A stretch of DNA of 64,000 bases, from NCBI RefSeq assembly GCF_032062135.1, contig NC_092859.1, positions 159,771,210-159,835,209 of the forward strand, given 5' to 3'. Source of the DNA: Pyxicephalus adspersus (Eukaryota > Chordata > Amphibia > Anura > Pyxicephalidae). The notes below the pieces were generated by a model. The model did no database searches. It worked only from the letters and a program-made list of their open reading frames with translations, and had not been told where the DNA came from. Made by a program: the position numbers and the translations under genes. This document shows, one piece after another, positions 10,988 to 24,040 of this stretch (position 1 is its first letter; every line of letters starts with the position of its first letter).

Positions 10988-12030
10988 CCCTGCTCCGAGA
11001 TCATCAGTTTTTTATTTTTTTAGGTTATTCTGCATTGGCCCCTATTGTCACCTTTGCAGGGGATCATCTGTTCATATCAACATGTGATTTTCAATGCTAC
11101 AAGTAAGTTGAAATCATGAGAGTTCATGGGAAATGTGCTTATGGTGAATTGATTTATTTTTATTAGTTTATTCTAGATGTATCATTGCATAGGTTTCAAC
11201 AAATACCTGAAGAAGCAGACGTCGTCCGTGAAACGCGTCAAATATGATTGAGATTGTAAAATGCTGAAGCCATGTCAGATTTGTCTTAATTGTTTTTAAA
11301 CTTATAAAGTAAACTATTATTATATTAGTATACATATTACATATTATTATTAGTGATGTAGAATAATTATGGGTTGCAGCATACTCTTCTAATCTGATGA
11401 ATATTTAGTGTTGGGTTCAGAGAGAGAGGAAGAGGCTGAAAAGCTGGATGGGCGTTAGGAGATTATTTATTATGTTAATATTTTATAAATGGAATACAGG
11501 AGACACTTGTCACCACTTTTAGAGTATATTTCCTCCAAACAGACAAATGCAGGACATGGAAAGGACAGATTCCAAGGAAAGTCCGGCCTGGGTTTGGTTC
11601 TTGAACAGTTTGCCAAACATTCTCAGAAGTTTACTGAACCGCAGCCAAATAAAGTCTATGGGGAACTTCCACTTAAAGCATTGAATGGACTGGGAGCATT
11701 TCCTCAGTGAATGTTCTCATAGGAGTGAATGTTCTCAGAATATATACATCTTGTACTGCTTATATATGCATTATATTTCAAAAACAATCAAATAAATGAC
11801 AAATGACCTGACGAACACTCAGAAGAGAAGACACAACTAACGTCCTGTACAGTTTATGAAAACGTCTGGTTGGTACTTTTCTCCCAACATGACAGCTAAC
11901 AATAAGCTGCATAGAGAATTCCCATAAACAATAAATAAATCAGAGATGTGATAGTTAGATTTATCATTAAAGCAGCTCATTACATGATCTATACATGCGT
12001 ATACGTATGCAGTGCGGAGTGCTATCTCAC

Positions 12031-12193
12031 CGGAGCCATCAGGTGTGGAGCGGACGTAGGTCGGCAGCATTTTGACACTTGCTTCCTCGTTGGTCTCCAG
12101 GTGAAGACCTTTCTCCATCTCCACCTGTAACCGGCTCATCAACATCTTCAAATCTTTTTCATGCAGCTTAAACTCTGACAGCATCTGCTCCAC
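12031..12193 (-). CDS. GCK: GCK exon 2, second copy
   Basis: A second 163-bp exon 2 with the same acceptor and donor as the 14092-14254 copy. It lies inside a roughly 1.03-kb duplicated block (11708-12739 versus 13758-14800). The two flanking introns differ by small indels and substitutions, so the copies are not a simple read-through of identical sequence. It could be a young tandem duplication or two uncollapsed alleles. Confidence 0.88.
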
Positions 12194-12737
12194 CTAGAAG
12201 TGAAAAATAAAACATTAAAATGCAAAGAAAATACAAATAACGTAATGTAAAAGGTTTCATGTAATTGCTTAAAAAAATTGCTTTATTTAAAAAACTGCCA
12301 ATTGTTTTTGATACTCAGAGCTTTGGGAAATGTTATTTATTGAGGGTTTACATCTACTTTAATATAAGCAGACAGCAAACTAAAAAGAAACAATGCCGGC
12401 CATTCAAGGAATAGGAAACCTAATAGATTTTGTTTGGGAAGCCATGACAATCCTCCTATTACATGTCTGTGTAAATATCGTAAAACGTTTATTTGTGAGT
12501 GGGTGCATTCTGCTGAAATGAAGCATGATCACATAAATGGCTCCTACATATGACCTCCATGCACCCACATTTCTGGGCACCATTGGCACAGCACAGTGGG
12601 CAAACACATTGGCTAGAGGAACACCCGACCCATCACCATACCATCCCCTTATATAATAATAATAATGTATATAATACATGAAGGTCAGGAAGGTCATTGC
12701 TCCTAAAGGGGGAATTTATCAAAACTGAAGGATAGTG

Positions 12738-12821
12738 GATCTCAGTATTATACACACGGGAATCTCAGTATTATACACACGGCAATCTCAGTATTATACA
12801 CACAGGAATCTCAGTATTACC
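12738..12821. repeat. 24-bp tandem repeat at duplication border
   Basis: Three and a half units of ATCTCAGTATTATACACACG plus GGA begin exactly where the two duplicated B blocks stop matching. Confidence 0.85.
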
Positions 12822-13436
12822 ATACCGGCCGTATAGAACTCATGGGGTGCCGAAGCAAAACTATAACAGAGCAAAATCAAAGAGGAATTTCTATAGCGAT
12901 GATAACATCCCAATAATATCAGCACATAATTACCATGATTTATAAAGAGGAGATCTGTGATCCATGATGGCCGATATACAGATCACAAGGCAATGTTCTC
13001 CACCTTGATAGCAATGGGTGCCATACGGCACAATGGAGCCGGAGGTCTTTGTTTTAAACACCCTGATTGCCATCTTTGACGTGGTTTCCATTTTTGAAAA
13101 GTAGCAGGAACAGGACGTGGAACATTCTACATATAGTGATCAGTTAGTCCATTCAAGTAAAAGGGTCCTCTGATCACCATTGTTGTACTTATGTATGGAA
13201 TATATTTATATTTGTTTATATGTACAGAAATCAAAGCACTGATCACAACCATGCAAAATCTGATTGGCCACTTACAAATCTGGTGATATAAAAAACAAAA
13301 TAATTGGCTATCATCACCATTTCGGTATAATAATACTCCTATAGCGCTAATGGGGAGAGGGGTGCAGTGCTGACACAGCTAAAGGACTAAAAGTTGGGAC
13401 TGGGATTTTTAAATGTTTGAGAGAGACCAGATAATA

Positions 13437-13468
<32 letters not shown>

Positions 13469-14091
13469 GTGCTGGCCAGGATGAAGTATGGGGGCATTAA
13501 ATCTACACACAATATACACAGAAGACGACTCAAACTGTCTATGGCTGTATTAAAACATCAAATCTGTTTATTAAACTAATAATAAAACAAGATACAATTT
13601 AATATTATTTTAGATCATATTGGTCGCAATTGAAGGTTCAAGGTTTTGACAATTTTCAAATCTTATTTATATGAATCCCAACACGTTTCGCAGGAATAAC
13701 CTGCTTGTTCAGGGGAATATCACATGTAGAGAATCACAGCCATCTTTAATGGTTTGATGAATGTTCTCATAGGAGTGAATGTTCTCAGAATATATACATC
13801 TTGTACTGATTATATATGCATTATATTTCAAAAACAATCAAATAAATGACAAATGACCTGACGAACACTCAGAAGAGAAGACACAACTAACTTCCTGTAC
13901 AGTTTATGAAAACGTCTGGCTGGTACTTTCTCCCAACATGACAGCTAACAATAAGCTGCATAGAGAATTCCCATCAACAATAAATCATGTCAAAAGTGTC
14001 ACTTTGCAGAGATGTTAGATTTATCATTATACCAAGCTCATTACATGATCTATACATGCGTATACGTATGCAGTGCGGAGTGCTATCTCAC

Positions 14092-14254
14092 CGGAGCCAT
14101 CAGGTGTGGAGCGGACGTAGGTCGGCAGCATTTTGACACTTGCTTCCTCGTTGGTCTCCAGGTGAAGACCTTTCTCCATCTCCACCTGTAACCGGCTCAT
14201 CAACATCTTCAAATCTTTTTCATGCAGCTTAAACTCTGACAGCATCTGCTCCAC
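14092..14254 (-). CDS. GCK: GCK exon 2, copy nearest exon 1
   Basis: The 163-bp exon has acceptor ttctag before GTGGAGCAG and donor gtgaga. It encodes [16 protein letters not shown] and later [14 protein letters not shown], the N-terminal small-domain segment of glucokinase. The coding sequence appears identical to the copy at 12031-12193. Exon 2 leaves a remainder of one base, so a transcript including both copies would lose frame. Confidence 0.9.
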
Positions 14255-14800
14255 CTAGAAGTGAAAAATAAAACATTAAAATGCAAAGAAAATACAAATA
14301 ACGTAATGTAAAAGGTTTCATGTAATTGCTTAAAAAAATTGCTTTATTTAAAAAACTGCCAATTGTTTTTGATACTCAGAGCTTTGGGAAATGTTATTTA
14401 TTGAGGGTTTACATCTACTTTAATATAAGCAGACAGCAAACTAAAAAGAAACAATGCCGGCCATTCAAGGAATAGGAAACCTAATAGATTTTGTTTGGGA
14501 AGCCATGACAATCCTCCTATTACATGTCTGTGTAAATATCGTAAAACGTTTATTTGTGAGTGGGTGCATTCTGCTGAAATGAAGCATGATCACATAAATG
14601 GCTCCTACATATGACCTCCATGCACCCACATTTCTGGGCACCATTGGCACAGCACAGTGGGCAAACACATTGGCTAGAGGAACACCCGACCCATCACCAT
14701 ACCATCCCCTTATATAATAATAATAATGTATATAATACATGAAGGTCAGGAAGGTCATTGCTCCTAAAGGGGGAATTTATCAAAACTGAAGGATAGTGGA

Positions 14801-15765
14801 GGTGTTGCCCAAAATAAGTGAGATTAATGTATTGGCCACTACGGGACAAAATGATAAAATAATGACGTCACAATAACCCCACAGATGGGTGTTTTGAAGA
14901 TTACAATCTTTTCATGTCTATGGTGTCACCTTCAATACTCATATCAAACGTCTTAAAGGAAACGAAGTCCAAAACATCTCAAAAGATAACAACCAAGCCT
15001 GCCGAGTATCAGGAAGTAGTTCTGAGTAATCTTCCAACTGAACTCCATGTCCCTATGGACCTCTTGGTTTTTAGGTCTTTGCTGGTCAAGAATCCTTCGT
15101 TTCTATTCAGGTGGAGATTCCCCCCACTTCCATCATTCATCTGTCAGTATTTTATTTGTAGGTCTACACCCCAATATTCTGCTCCATGTCAGCTTATAGG
15201 AACCAGCATTAAGTAGCTCCCGCATGAATATATGTTAAGAAAACTTCCCAACTTCTGCATTCTCAGCTGCTGATACTTTCCAACTTCTTCTGATGATAAA
15301 AAGTCCAAAGCCCTCAGTGTACATAAAATTCACCGGCCCATGCAAGCTCTTCCAGGGTCACCACCAGGGCCATTCCAATGGTCACACGCATATCCCTGAG
15401 CACCTTGACCTCCCTGAGGACCTCAAACAGTGCAGCTCAAGGTTTCGTTTGGCTGGATCGATTCATTTTCCATTTAAAATCAAAAGTACATAACTAAAGG
15501 GAACTAAACTAGGAACTATTACACTGCCTTACATATTAACTGCTGCAAGTTCTCATGCAAAACCACCAAAGCAGCATTAACAGAGAAAACATGGGAAACA
15601 ACAATAAACATTTACTATAAGTAACAAAATACACTATTAAGAGATGAATACTCAGAGAATATTGTCACCCTTACCTAATCTTTAAACTTTGGGTGGGTAT
15701 ATTAGTTCTGTTTTCCCACCTGATTGTCCCAACGGCAGACGAATAAATATCTTAAGTGTCAGGCT
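14801..15765. other. GCK intron 1, unassigned
   Basis: This unique sequence follows the second duplicated block. It has a 100-residue open frame (14914-15216) with no family resemblance. Confidence 0.5.
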
Positions 15766-16515
15766 ACTTTAAATCCTTAATCCCCAGTTATATTCTGTGC
15801 TTCTAGAAATCATCCAGCTTTTTCTTAAAGCAATCTATAGAACTTGCTGAAACTACTTCCTGAGGGAGCCGATTCCACATTTTCACAGACCTTACAGTGA
15901 AGAATCCCTTCCTTATCCGGAGCTTAGACTTCTTTTCCTCCAGATGCAAAGAGCGCCCCCTTGTGCTTTGTAATGACATTGCAGTGATTAATGGGGAAGA
16001 GAGTTCTCTATATGGACCATTTATATATTTATACAGGGTGATCATATCCCCCCTTATACGTCTCTTCTCAAGGGAGAATAGATTCAGTTCAGCTAATCTC
16101 TCCTCATAGCGGAGCTCCTCCATTCCTTTTATTGGTTTAGTTGCCCTTCTCTGCACTCTCTCCAATCTCACAATGTCCTTTTTGTGAACTGGTGCCCAAA
16201 CCTGGACTGCATATTCCAGATGTGGTGTGACCAATGCTTTGTACAGGATTATGTCTCCATCTCTGCAGTCTATTCCTCTTTTATTACAAGAAAGTACTTT
16301 ACTAGCTTTAGATATTGCAGCTTGGCATTGCATGCTGTTATTAAGTCTATGATCTACCAGAACCCCCAGATCCGTCTCCATTTCTGACTCCCCCAAATGT
16401 ATTCCCCCTAGACAGTATGAACATGCATGTTGTTACCCCCAAGTGCATAACTTTACATTTATCTTCATTAATTGCCACTTGGTTACCCTTTATTCTTTTG
16501 TTCTGAAATAACTGT
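15766..16515 (-). mobile_element. CR1/L2-type LINE, 3' part with RT C-terminus
   Basis: A 197-residue minus-strand frame (15803-16396) reads DLGVLVDHRLNNSMQCQAAI, ALVTPHLEYAVQVWAP, RLERVQRRATKPIKGMEELR and MWNRLPQEVVSASSIDCFKK. This is the standard end of CR1/L2 ORF2. The first part of the ORF is truncated near 16515; the remaining frame is intact, so the copy is fairly young. Its sequence recurs at 1470-1578, 6551-6868 and 26695-26966. Confidence 0.88.
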
Positions 16516-17566
16516 AACAGTAAAATATTTGAGACCTTTCATCTTGAACTCCTATCAGACTTACCTGTTGATCACAGATTTTGGTGCCCAATCAATGCTG
16601 GATAAACGTTGATGTGGTGCAGTATATGCAGTATAATGCAGTATATGCAATGCATGAGGTCATCTTCATAAATCTGCACCCTCACCGGCTCTGAAAATGT
16701 TGTCTCCTTTTGTTGTTACCTCTATAAAAGGGTTTGCTGAATGGAATGCCTAAAATAGTAGAAAGATAGTCCCCCCCCCCCCCATATTCTGGAGATTTCG
16801 GCAAAGTTATTGCCCTTGGCAACAGCTTCCCTGGTACATTTGCTGAGTCTTCTAACTTCTTTACTGTCTTCAGATTCAGGTAATCGCAGATAAATGACAT
16901 GTAACCAAAGTACTATCAACGGAACCAGATGGTAGAGAGGAGATGTGCCAATTGGACCAATACAGCGACCAGCAAGGGGGAACCTGGACAGTGCCAACTG
17001 CACCACTTAGAGATAAATCTATTTCCTGGGTGGGTAAACTGTTAAAAGCAATAAAACCAACATTTAAGTTTTGGGTCAATTTCGCCTGGTAGAATGACCT
17101 GGCAGATTTCCATGGGTCTCCTCCAGCAATAGGATGTTCAATGTAGAACATAGAAGTACAAATGAGTTCCCCCGCCGCAGAAATATCACAGATTGGCAGA
17201 TTGTGTCTGTATTGTGCAGGTAAACCATAAGCATTTACTGAGAAGCTTGAATGTTCTGCCAAAAACCTGGAACAGTCCTATACTGTACTATGCAGGAGCT
17301 GAATGATAAAATAAAACATTGTAGACATTGTTACAGCTTTGTGTGCAAAAAAAAGTCTGGGGTCCTCAGACTTTTACAGTTCTCTAGAGAAACGGGACAG
17401 TGACAAGGAATGGTGCCCCAAAGGCCATTTGTGGATAAATAAATGGCCTCATCACTAGGACTGTGCACTGTGGCAAACAGGAGTACAACATACCCCAGGT
17501 TTTGTAAGCAGATGGAGATTAGTATAGTTCTGCACCTAAGATTATTAAGAGGAGGAATCATGCCCC
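16516..17566. other. GCK intron 1, unassigned with long open frames
   Basis: The minus strand has overlapping open frames of 128 and 94 residues (16722-17262), interrupted by a poly(C) tract. No domain was recognised. Possibly a decayed repeat. Confidence 0.4.
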
Positions 17567-18050
17567 NNNNNNNNNNNNNNNNNNNNNNNNNNNNNNNNNN
17601 NNNNNNNNNNNNNNNNNNNNNNNNNNNNNNNNNNNNNNNNNNNNNNNNNNNNNNNNNNNNNNNNNNNNNNNNNNNNNNNNNNNNNNNNNNNNNNNNNNNN
17701 NNNNNNNNNNNNNNNNNNNNNNNNNNNNNNNNNNNNNNNNNNNNNNNNNNNNNNNNNNNNNNNNNNNNNNNNNNNNNNNNNNNNNNNNNNNNNNNNNNNN
17801 NNNNNNNNNNNNNNNNNNNNNNNNNNNNNNNNNNNNNNNNNNNNNNNNNNNNNNNNNNNNNNNNNNNNNNNNNNNNNNNNNNNNNNNNNNNNNNNNNNNN
17901 NNNNNNNNNNNNNNNNNNNNNNNNNNNNNNNNNNNNNNNNNNNNNNNNNNNNNNNNNNNNNNNNNNNNNNNNNNNNNNNNNNNNNNNNNNNNNNNNNNNN
18001 NNNNNNNNNNNNNNNNNNNNNNNNNNNNNNNNNNNNNNNNNNNNNNNNNN
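17567..18050. other. Assembly gap
   Basis: 484 N in GCK intron 1. The right edge shows two tandem CATGGGAGGA units, so a tandem repeat probably caused it. Confidence 1.
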
Positions 18051-18867
18051 CATGGGAGGAATAGAGACCCATCATGGTGGCCATGGGAGGACTAGAGCCC
18101 AATCAATGGTGTCTTACGAGTAGTCAAAGGCCAGTTGTAGGTAAGCAAAAGGCCACATCCAGCCCATGGATTTCAGTTTGTGAATCACTAAGTTAATTGT
18201 CAGGTGTTTTATTGATATTGCAGAGGAGAAATCCATAAAAAAAGACTTTGTTGTCATCAGAACAGGTTGAAGGAAATTGTCCAATAGGAAAACTGGTTTA
18301 ATTGACAACCATCTAAGCTGTAAATTCCGTTCATTCCGGAGAGATTTCCTATGATCTGTTTGTACCAAAAAAAGGGAAATCTCCCCAGTGGAATGAATCT
18401 TTACTCAAAAGAACATTCACAATATCCCTTTAGATATGAACACACATACATTGTATACTGGGAATTTAATGATTAGTGTGAATATTTAATTATTCTGTGT
18501 CAGTTCCATTTACATTTACAACATCTGATATCCACTTATAGTTAAATCTTCTGCAGATTCAGGAAGCAAAGTCAAAGTGCACAATTCTGTACTATGTGAG
18601 AGGAATAAACACAGGCTGAGATACTAACCCTACACCGGATTAAAAACAAGAACACTGAATATAAAAGCATATATGGGAAAATATCGAAGCTCAGCAGATG
18701 TGTCAGGGTGATACAAATATTATAAATTACAACCCAGAATGTCTTTCTCTGTGAGAAAAGTTGTGATTTCATACATATTCTGTATCTTTAACACGCCGTA
18801 TCATGCTGAAAGAAAATTGCTTATGTATTTTTCAAAAACAAAAATGCTTTATGTGCATCAGCAAACT

Positions 18868-19015
18868 CCTAGATTGTAAGCTCTTCGGGTCAGGGTCCTC
18901 TCCTCCTCCTGTATCTGTCTGTCATTTGCATCCCCTATTTAATGTACAGCACTGCGCAATATGTTGGCACTATATAAATCCTGTATAATAACAACAATAA
19001 TAATAATAATAATAA
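18868..19015 (+). mobile_element. L2-type 3' end
   Basis: CCTAGATTGTAAGCTCTTCG through TATGTTGGCACTATATAAAT, then an AATAATAAT microsatellite. It is the plus-strand equivalent of the 10536-10730 copy. Confidence 0.72.
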
Positions 19016-19351
19016 ATTTATTGTAAACTCTTCCCTGGTGATTCTGCCAGTAAAAGCTTCTCTTCTTTACCACTTTCCTTGCAATTTGCAGCATTTTCAG
19101 CCAGCTCTGTCATTTGGTCCTTGGCCGCCCAACCGCCCAATAGGCAGCCCAACTTCCAATTTTAGCAGTGACCATGTCAGAGTGACAACACTGCACCTAG
19201 CTGTTCGGCAAGGCCTAGCGTTGTCACCCTGCAAAGTAAAGTGCTATCACTGGAAGAATGATGGTTTAAAAAGATGACAACAAATTCACAGAAAACAATT
19301 ACCTAAGAAAACTGTACACAGAGAGGAGTGATATCAAACATACTGCAACAT

Positions 19352-19410
19352 ATTATTATCAAACAGGATTTATATAGCGCCAGCATATTACGCAGCGCTG
19401 TACATTACAC
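19352..19410 (-). mobile_element. L2-type 3' tail
   Basis: ATTTATATAGCGCCAGCATA then TTACGCAGCGCTGTACATTA; short tail only. Confidence 0.65.
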
Positions 19411-20499
19411 ATAGTCGCTGGGTTTATGTATGAGCTTTCTAATGCACAATTGTTGTCTGATCATTTTATAAGAGCACAGCCAGGCATTGGATATACCAAT
19501 AAATAGACCGGTTATATAAAATAAGCACAAGGATCTTACATGAAACATGATTATTGTTCAGGTATCTCCTTCCCAACCCCCCTCCATCCCCAAACTTACA
19601 TCAGGATGCATTGCGTGTTCCATGTCTTCCAGGCAGAGAGGTGAATCAGGATATACAGGTGTGTTGTCACCACTTTGCAATGTGCATACAATGTCCTCTG
19701 TGTGTTACATACAAAGTGTTGGTAACATGTAATCTCTCATATCAGTCAGTCCATGCAGAAAGCTTCAGATGAGCCCAGGCCGTCATGTGACTACATGTAA
19801 TATGAATTGTGTAATTCCTGTGTCACCTGTCTACTATGAAATGTCCGTCCTGGCACTATGACGAGTTCACATTGATAAGAATTCAATGTATGATGTAAGA
19901 TAAAAGGGACAGGAGGGAGGAGAAGTCCTTTAGGTGTATGATTTGGAGATCCAGAAGGTGAATAAATGGGGTGAATGTTTGTGGTATGCAAGGTATCAGA
20001 GAATTAATTGATATCTATGGTGAAATTTAAGAAGAAGGAGAATGCAGGAAAATATGAATGTGGGACCTAACCTGCCGCCCCCCTTAGATGTCCTCTATGG
20101 ATTCATGATGGAGCCTGGCTTATGGTGGTATAAGAGTTAATCAGTAACTTTGCTAGTTAATAAGAGATGTGTCCTTCTGGGTGAGAACTGCTGAGCACAC
20201 AGCCCAACCCACACACATATATACAGTTATGTAACGCATCCCTCCCTCCTGTAGGGTCACGGGTCGGGAAATCTATAGAATTTACAATAAATATTTAACT
20301 AATCAACCGTATAGATCAGCATTAGTGAAATGAGAGGTTTGTGTGATGGGCCCAGGCTGCATCTACTAGCAGCTCCAGCTCTGATCTGGTAGGTTGGTAG
20401 TGGTTGGATTGATAGATATATGGGGTCTCAAAGAGTGTTTCCTGACACCAACAAGGCCACACATAATATTCATCATATTAAATCTACAAAAACCATGGA
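19411..20499. other. GCK intron 1, unassigned
   Basis: No exon or known repeat seen. Scattered short open frames only. Confidence 0.5.
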
Positions 20500-20880
20500 C
20501 ATCCTGCAGGAGCAGGGATAGTTTGCAGGGACTAACGAGAGGATATGGACATGCTACAGTCAAGGTTAGAAGTAGAGGTCATGCTGCAGGAGCTAACCAG
20601 AGGACATGGACATGCTACAGTCATGGTAGGAGACTGAGGATAGGCTGCAGGAGCCAACCAGAGGACATGGACATGCTAAAGTCATGGTAGGAGACTGAGG
20701 ATAGGCTGCAGAAGCTAACCACAGAACATGGACATGCTACAGTCATGGTTAGAGGTAGAGGACATGCTGTAGGAGCTAACCAGAGGACATGCTACAGCCA
20801 TGGTAGGAGACTGAGGATAGGCTGCAGAAGCTAACCAGAGGACATGGGCATGCTACAGTCATGGTTGAAGGAGATGATCA
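20500..20880. repeat. Degenerate tandem repeat, about 60 bp
   Basis: Recurring CATGCTACAGTCATGGT, AGACTGAGGATAGGCTGCAG and GAGCTAACCAGAGGACATGG segments in variable order, six or so units. Confidence 0.75.
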
Positions 20881-22441
20881 GAGACATGCTACGTGAGATT
20901 GCTAAGGATTACAAATATGCTACAAGAGATAGTTTAAGACTGTGGATATGCTGCAGAAGATTGCTGGTGATCACTGAGTGCTACAAGAGATAGTTTGATA
21001 TTGCAGACATATAGACTGCAGATATGCTCCAAGAGATTATTGGAGATCAAAGAGACTGCAGACATGTTAGACGAGCATCTCTAGGGGCCCTATTTATAAA
21101 ACAGGGAATCTTACATTCCTTCAAACATTCCCTGCTGGGAATTTTTGTCAACGAAACACCTGGGCCCAGGATATTCCCACAAGAGAATCTGCAATGTCTG
21201 AATAGAGTTCTAGATTACATTATGCGTACTGATTCTTTGCCATATGGAGAGACCTCCGGGTAACTCTATTGCCGATATATATATGTTGCAACCATACACT
21301 GCAGAACTCACATAACCAATCTACCTTTCTTGCTCTAATATTCCCAAAGACAAGATCTGCGAAAAGCGTTGAATCACACTGAGCTGTTGGTTCCTCAGAT
21401 TGTACTTTAAACTACAATTTGACTTTATTATTATTGTAATTGGACATATTGTTTGGGAATTTCTATCCGTTCGCACTGAACACATTATTTATTAATACAA
21501 TTTTTTAACGTTTATAAATAAAACACTTGTTTATTTGTACTATATGATTAACTTTGATGCCCCCAAACCCCCATTCTATATTCACATTCTTTTTCTTCCA
21601 ACAAAGGTGGCCCCTGTGCCAACCACTGGCTATCATTACCTTAAGGGATCAGACCCATTCTGCCGATTCTTAGGAATATTTCACAATATTTTGCTATAAT
21701 AATGACCCTTGATGAGTGGATTCCAGGACTTCTTACTCATCACTAAATCTACAAGGATACAAAAATGACTTCCCCATAGTCACACAGCACAAAGCCTTCA
21801 TGTATGACAGTGAAATGTCCTAGAAACATTGGGACTTAGAAATAGGCGGAGGTTACAATTGCCCATGGCTTTGCTTCACAGCCAAAAGCAAGTCCCTGGA
21901 TGCTGCTACTGCGGACACACGAGCCTCTATGCTGCAACCTTAATATAGGTGTTACCACTGCAATACTAGAGCGTCATCCCTTGAATCCAACATCCCTGGA
22001 AGATACTTGTACTTCCAGCATGCCTCTCCATGAATGTTTGGGTGATTTACAACCATTAATCTGCATCCCTACACCTATCTGATATATCAATCTCCTTCCC
22101 TTAAGAAGCTGAATAGCGAAACGCGTCAGAAACAGAGATTGCTACTTCCTACTGCAGTTCTACCCGGTACTGGATGCTATACTATCAGCCTGTATGATGA
22201 TGTTGTAAATGTCTAACACATGATATAAAATAAATTGTTTGATTTATTACAACTGCCATTGAACCCCCTTGTTTGGTTTGGTAACTCAACTTTCTATACG
22301 AGTACCAACACTAACTTAGACCTAGCAATGCTGCTGCTACTAACCTCCAGGCCCCAGCAATAACCCCCCAGCAAGACACAGAGCCAGGACTAACCTCCAG
22401 ACCCCAACAATAAACCCAGCCGTGCAAACCTAGCAACCAAT
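20881..22441. other. GCK intron 1 with two GCGAAA-core repeats
   Basis: GATCTGCGAAAAGCGTTGAA (21354-21373) and GAATAGCGAAACGCGTCAGA (22112-22131) are each followed within 100-200 bp by AT-rich TAAATAAA-type tails. No gene. Confidence 0.45.
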
Positions 22442-22864
22442 NNNNNNNNNNNNNNNNNNNNNNNNNNNNNNNNNNNNNNNNNNNNNNNNNNNNNNNNNNN
22501 NNNNNNNNNNNNNNNNNNNNNNNNNNNNNNNNNNNNNNNNNNNNNNNNNNNNNNNNNNNNNNNNNNNNNNNNNNNNNNNNNNNNNNNNNNNNNNNNNNNN
22601 NNNNNNNNNNNNNNNNNNNNNNNNNNNNNNNNNNNNNNNNNNNNNNNNNNNNNNNNNNNNNNNNNNNNNNNNNNNNNNNNNNNNNNNNNNNNNNNNNNNN
22701 NNNNNNNNNNNNNNNNNNNNNNNNNNNNNNNNNNNNNNNNNNNNNNNNNNNNNNNNNNNNNNNNNNNNNNNNNNNNNNNNNNNNNNNNNNNNNNNNNNNN
22801 NNNNNNNNNNNNNNNNNNNNNNNNNNNNNNNNNNNNNNNNNNNNNNNNNNNNNNNNNNNNNNNN
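22442..22864. other. Assembly gap
   Basis: 423 N in GCK intron 1, preceded by repeated ACTAACCTCCAGRCCCCARC-like units. Confidence 1.
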
Positions 22865-23422
22865 GCTGGTGATAAATACAAATCTACACTGCATGGTTCA
22901 TCCAGTTTATTGGTCATTGCTAAACATGCAGCACATTCATTACCATTGTATGGACTTTAAATCTAATCTGTTATCATTTCACTCATGGTCTACATATTAC
23001 TAAGCGGGGTGAGTTTGATTAGCAAAAGGTAAACATCTCATTGCATCAGCTTTTTTGGACAGATTATCCATCCCAGTGACCTAATGTTAAATCCGTTCTA
23101 GATAAAGTTTTCCAGCGCTGTTATAAATACAGCAAGAATGCTGCCTTCATAATACAGCGCCACCAACAGATCATTCCAAGTAGTGCATCACCAAGAATTT
23201 GGTGCATGTTCATCATGTAGTATTTTACCAACCAAAGCAGACAATAAATTATATTGCAGTTCAGAGATTTTTGGGGGGGGGGTTCTGGTTTAAATGCAAA
23301 CATTGGACAACTGCAGACAGATCACTGATGTGTATGAACCAAAGAGGAGAAATCCTGGGAACATTAAAGCACTTTGCCCCTACTCTGTGCAGAATCTAAT
23401 AGGCTATGTACATCCGCTTGAT

Positions 23423-23500
23423 CAGTGTTTCTCAACCAGGGATCCTCAAGGAATCCCTACCAACCTTTAGATGAACCCTGGCTGAGAGACACTTTATATT
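23423..23500. repeat. hAT-end-like CAGTGTTTCTCAACC repeat
   Basis: CAGTGTTTCTCAACCAGGGA with a CCTGGCTGAGAGACACT right part. Similar ends start at 55900 and around 27358-27403. Duplicated flanks were not resolved. Confidence 0.45.
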
Positions 23501-23889
23501 CATTGCAATATATCCAGGTATATTTTAAGGTTTCATGTCCTCTATAACACTAGGTATGCTATTAGGATCTGAGCTTTATGGTGCAATAAAAAGCTATTTG
23601 TAGCTTGTTGTCTCCTATGAAAAAGCTTGTGGCTGTGGGGGAATTTGTAATACAAGTAGGGTCATTGCATCCTCACGGAGTGTAAAATAAGTGCAATCTT
23701 CATTGCTGCAAGTTGTGTTATGCAGCAAGGTGTGCAGTGTGGGTGTGCAATGTCCTGCGTTATATGGCAGTGAAGCAGCCCAAACATTCTGTACATTCAT
23801 CTAGTTGTGCATAAGTCCCATGCTTTCTTTAAACTGCAAATTACTCAGAAAGCAAACAGTAATTATCGTCATTAATCGTTAGATTTCTG

Positions 23890-24040
23890 GGTGTATTTGT
23901 AAAGCAGGAAATCTGCCATTCACTAAATGCTATTTGTTGGAGAATCCATTGCTGCCATTGGAGACAAATAGACCTGGAAGACTCTCCACCAGTAAATGTT
24001 TGGTGAATGTCAGATTCACTGCTTTATCAATAGACTCCCT
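23890..24040. repeat. Interspersed repeat with TCAGATTCACTGC end
   Basis: CATTCACTAAATGCTATTTG, a CCATTGCTGCCATTGGAGAC centre and GTCAGATTCACTGCTTTATC. It resembles 62270-62411. Confidence 0.45.

Larger units (their letters stand above)
8868..14800. repeat. Tandem duplication in GCK intron 2 / exon 2
   Basis: Block A occurs at 8868-9495 and 13148-13755; block B, containing exon 2, occurs at 11708-12739 and 13758-14800. Copies are almost identical except for small indels, such as a shorter ATT microsatellite in A2. In copy 1, A and B are separated by 2.2 kb (9496-11707) that is absent from copy 2. The order is A1, spacer, B1, 408 bp, A2, B2. Low divergence means a recent duplication or an unmerged haplotype. 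Confidence 0.9.

Noticed and set aside
10801..11004. 67-residue frame rich in PHLPTY/PPQLLP repeats
   Set aside because: Translation of the 43-bp minisatellite.
16722..17262. Overlapping minus-strand frames of 128 and 94 residues
   Set aside because: No recognisable family, overlap in different frames and a poly(C) tract in the middle; more likely decayed repeat.
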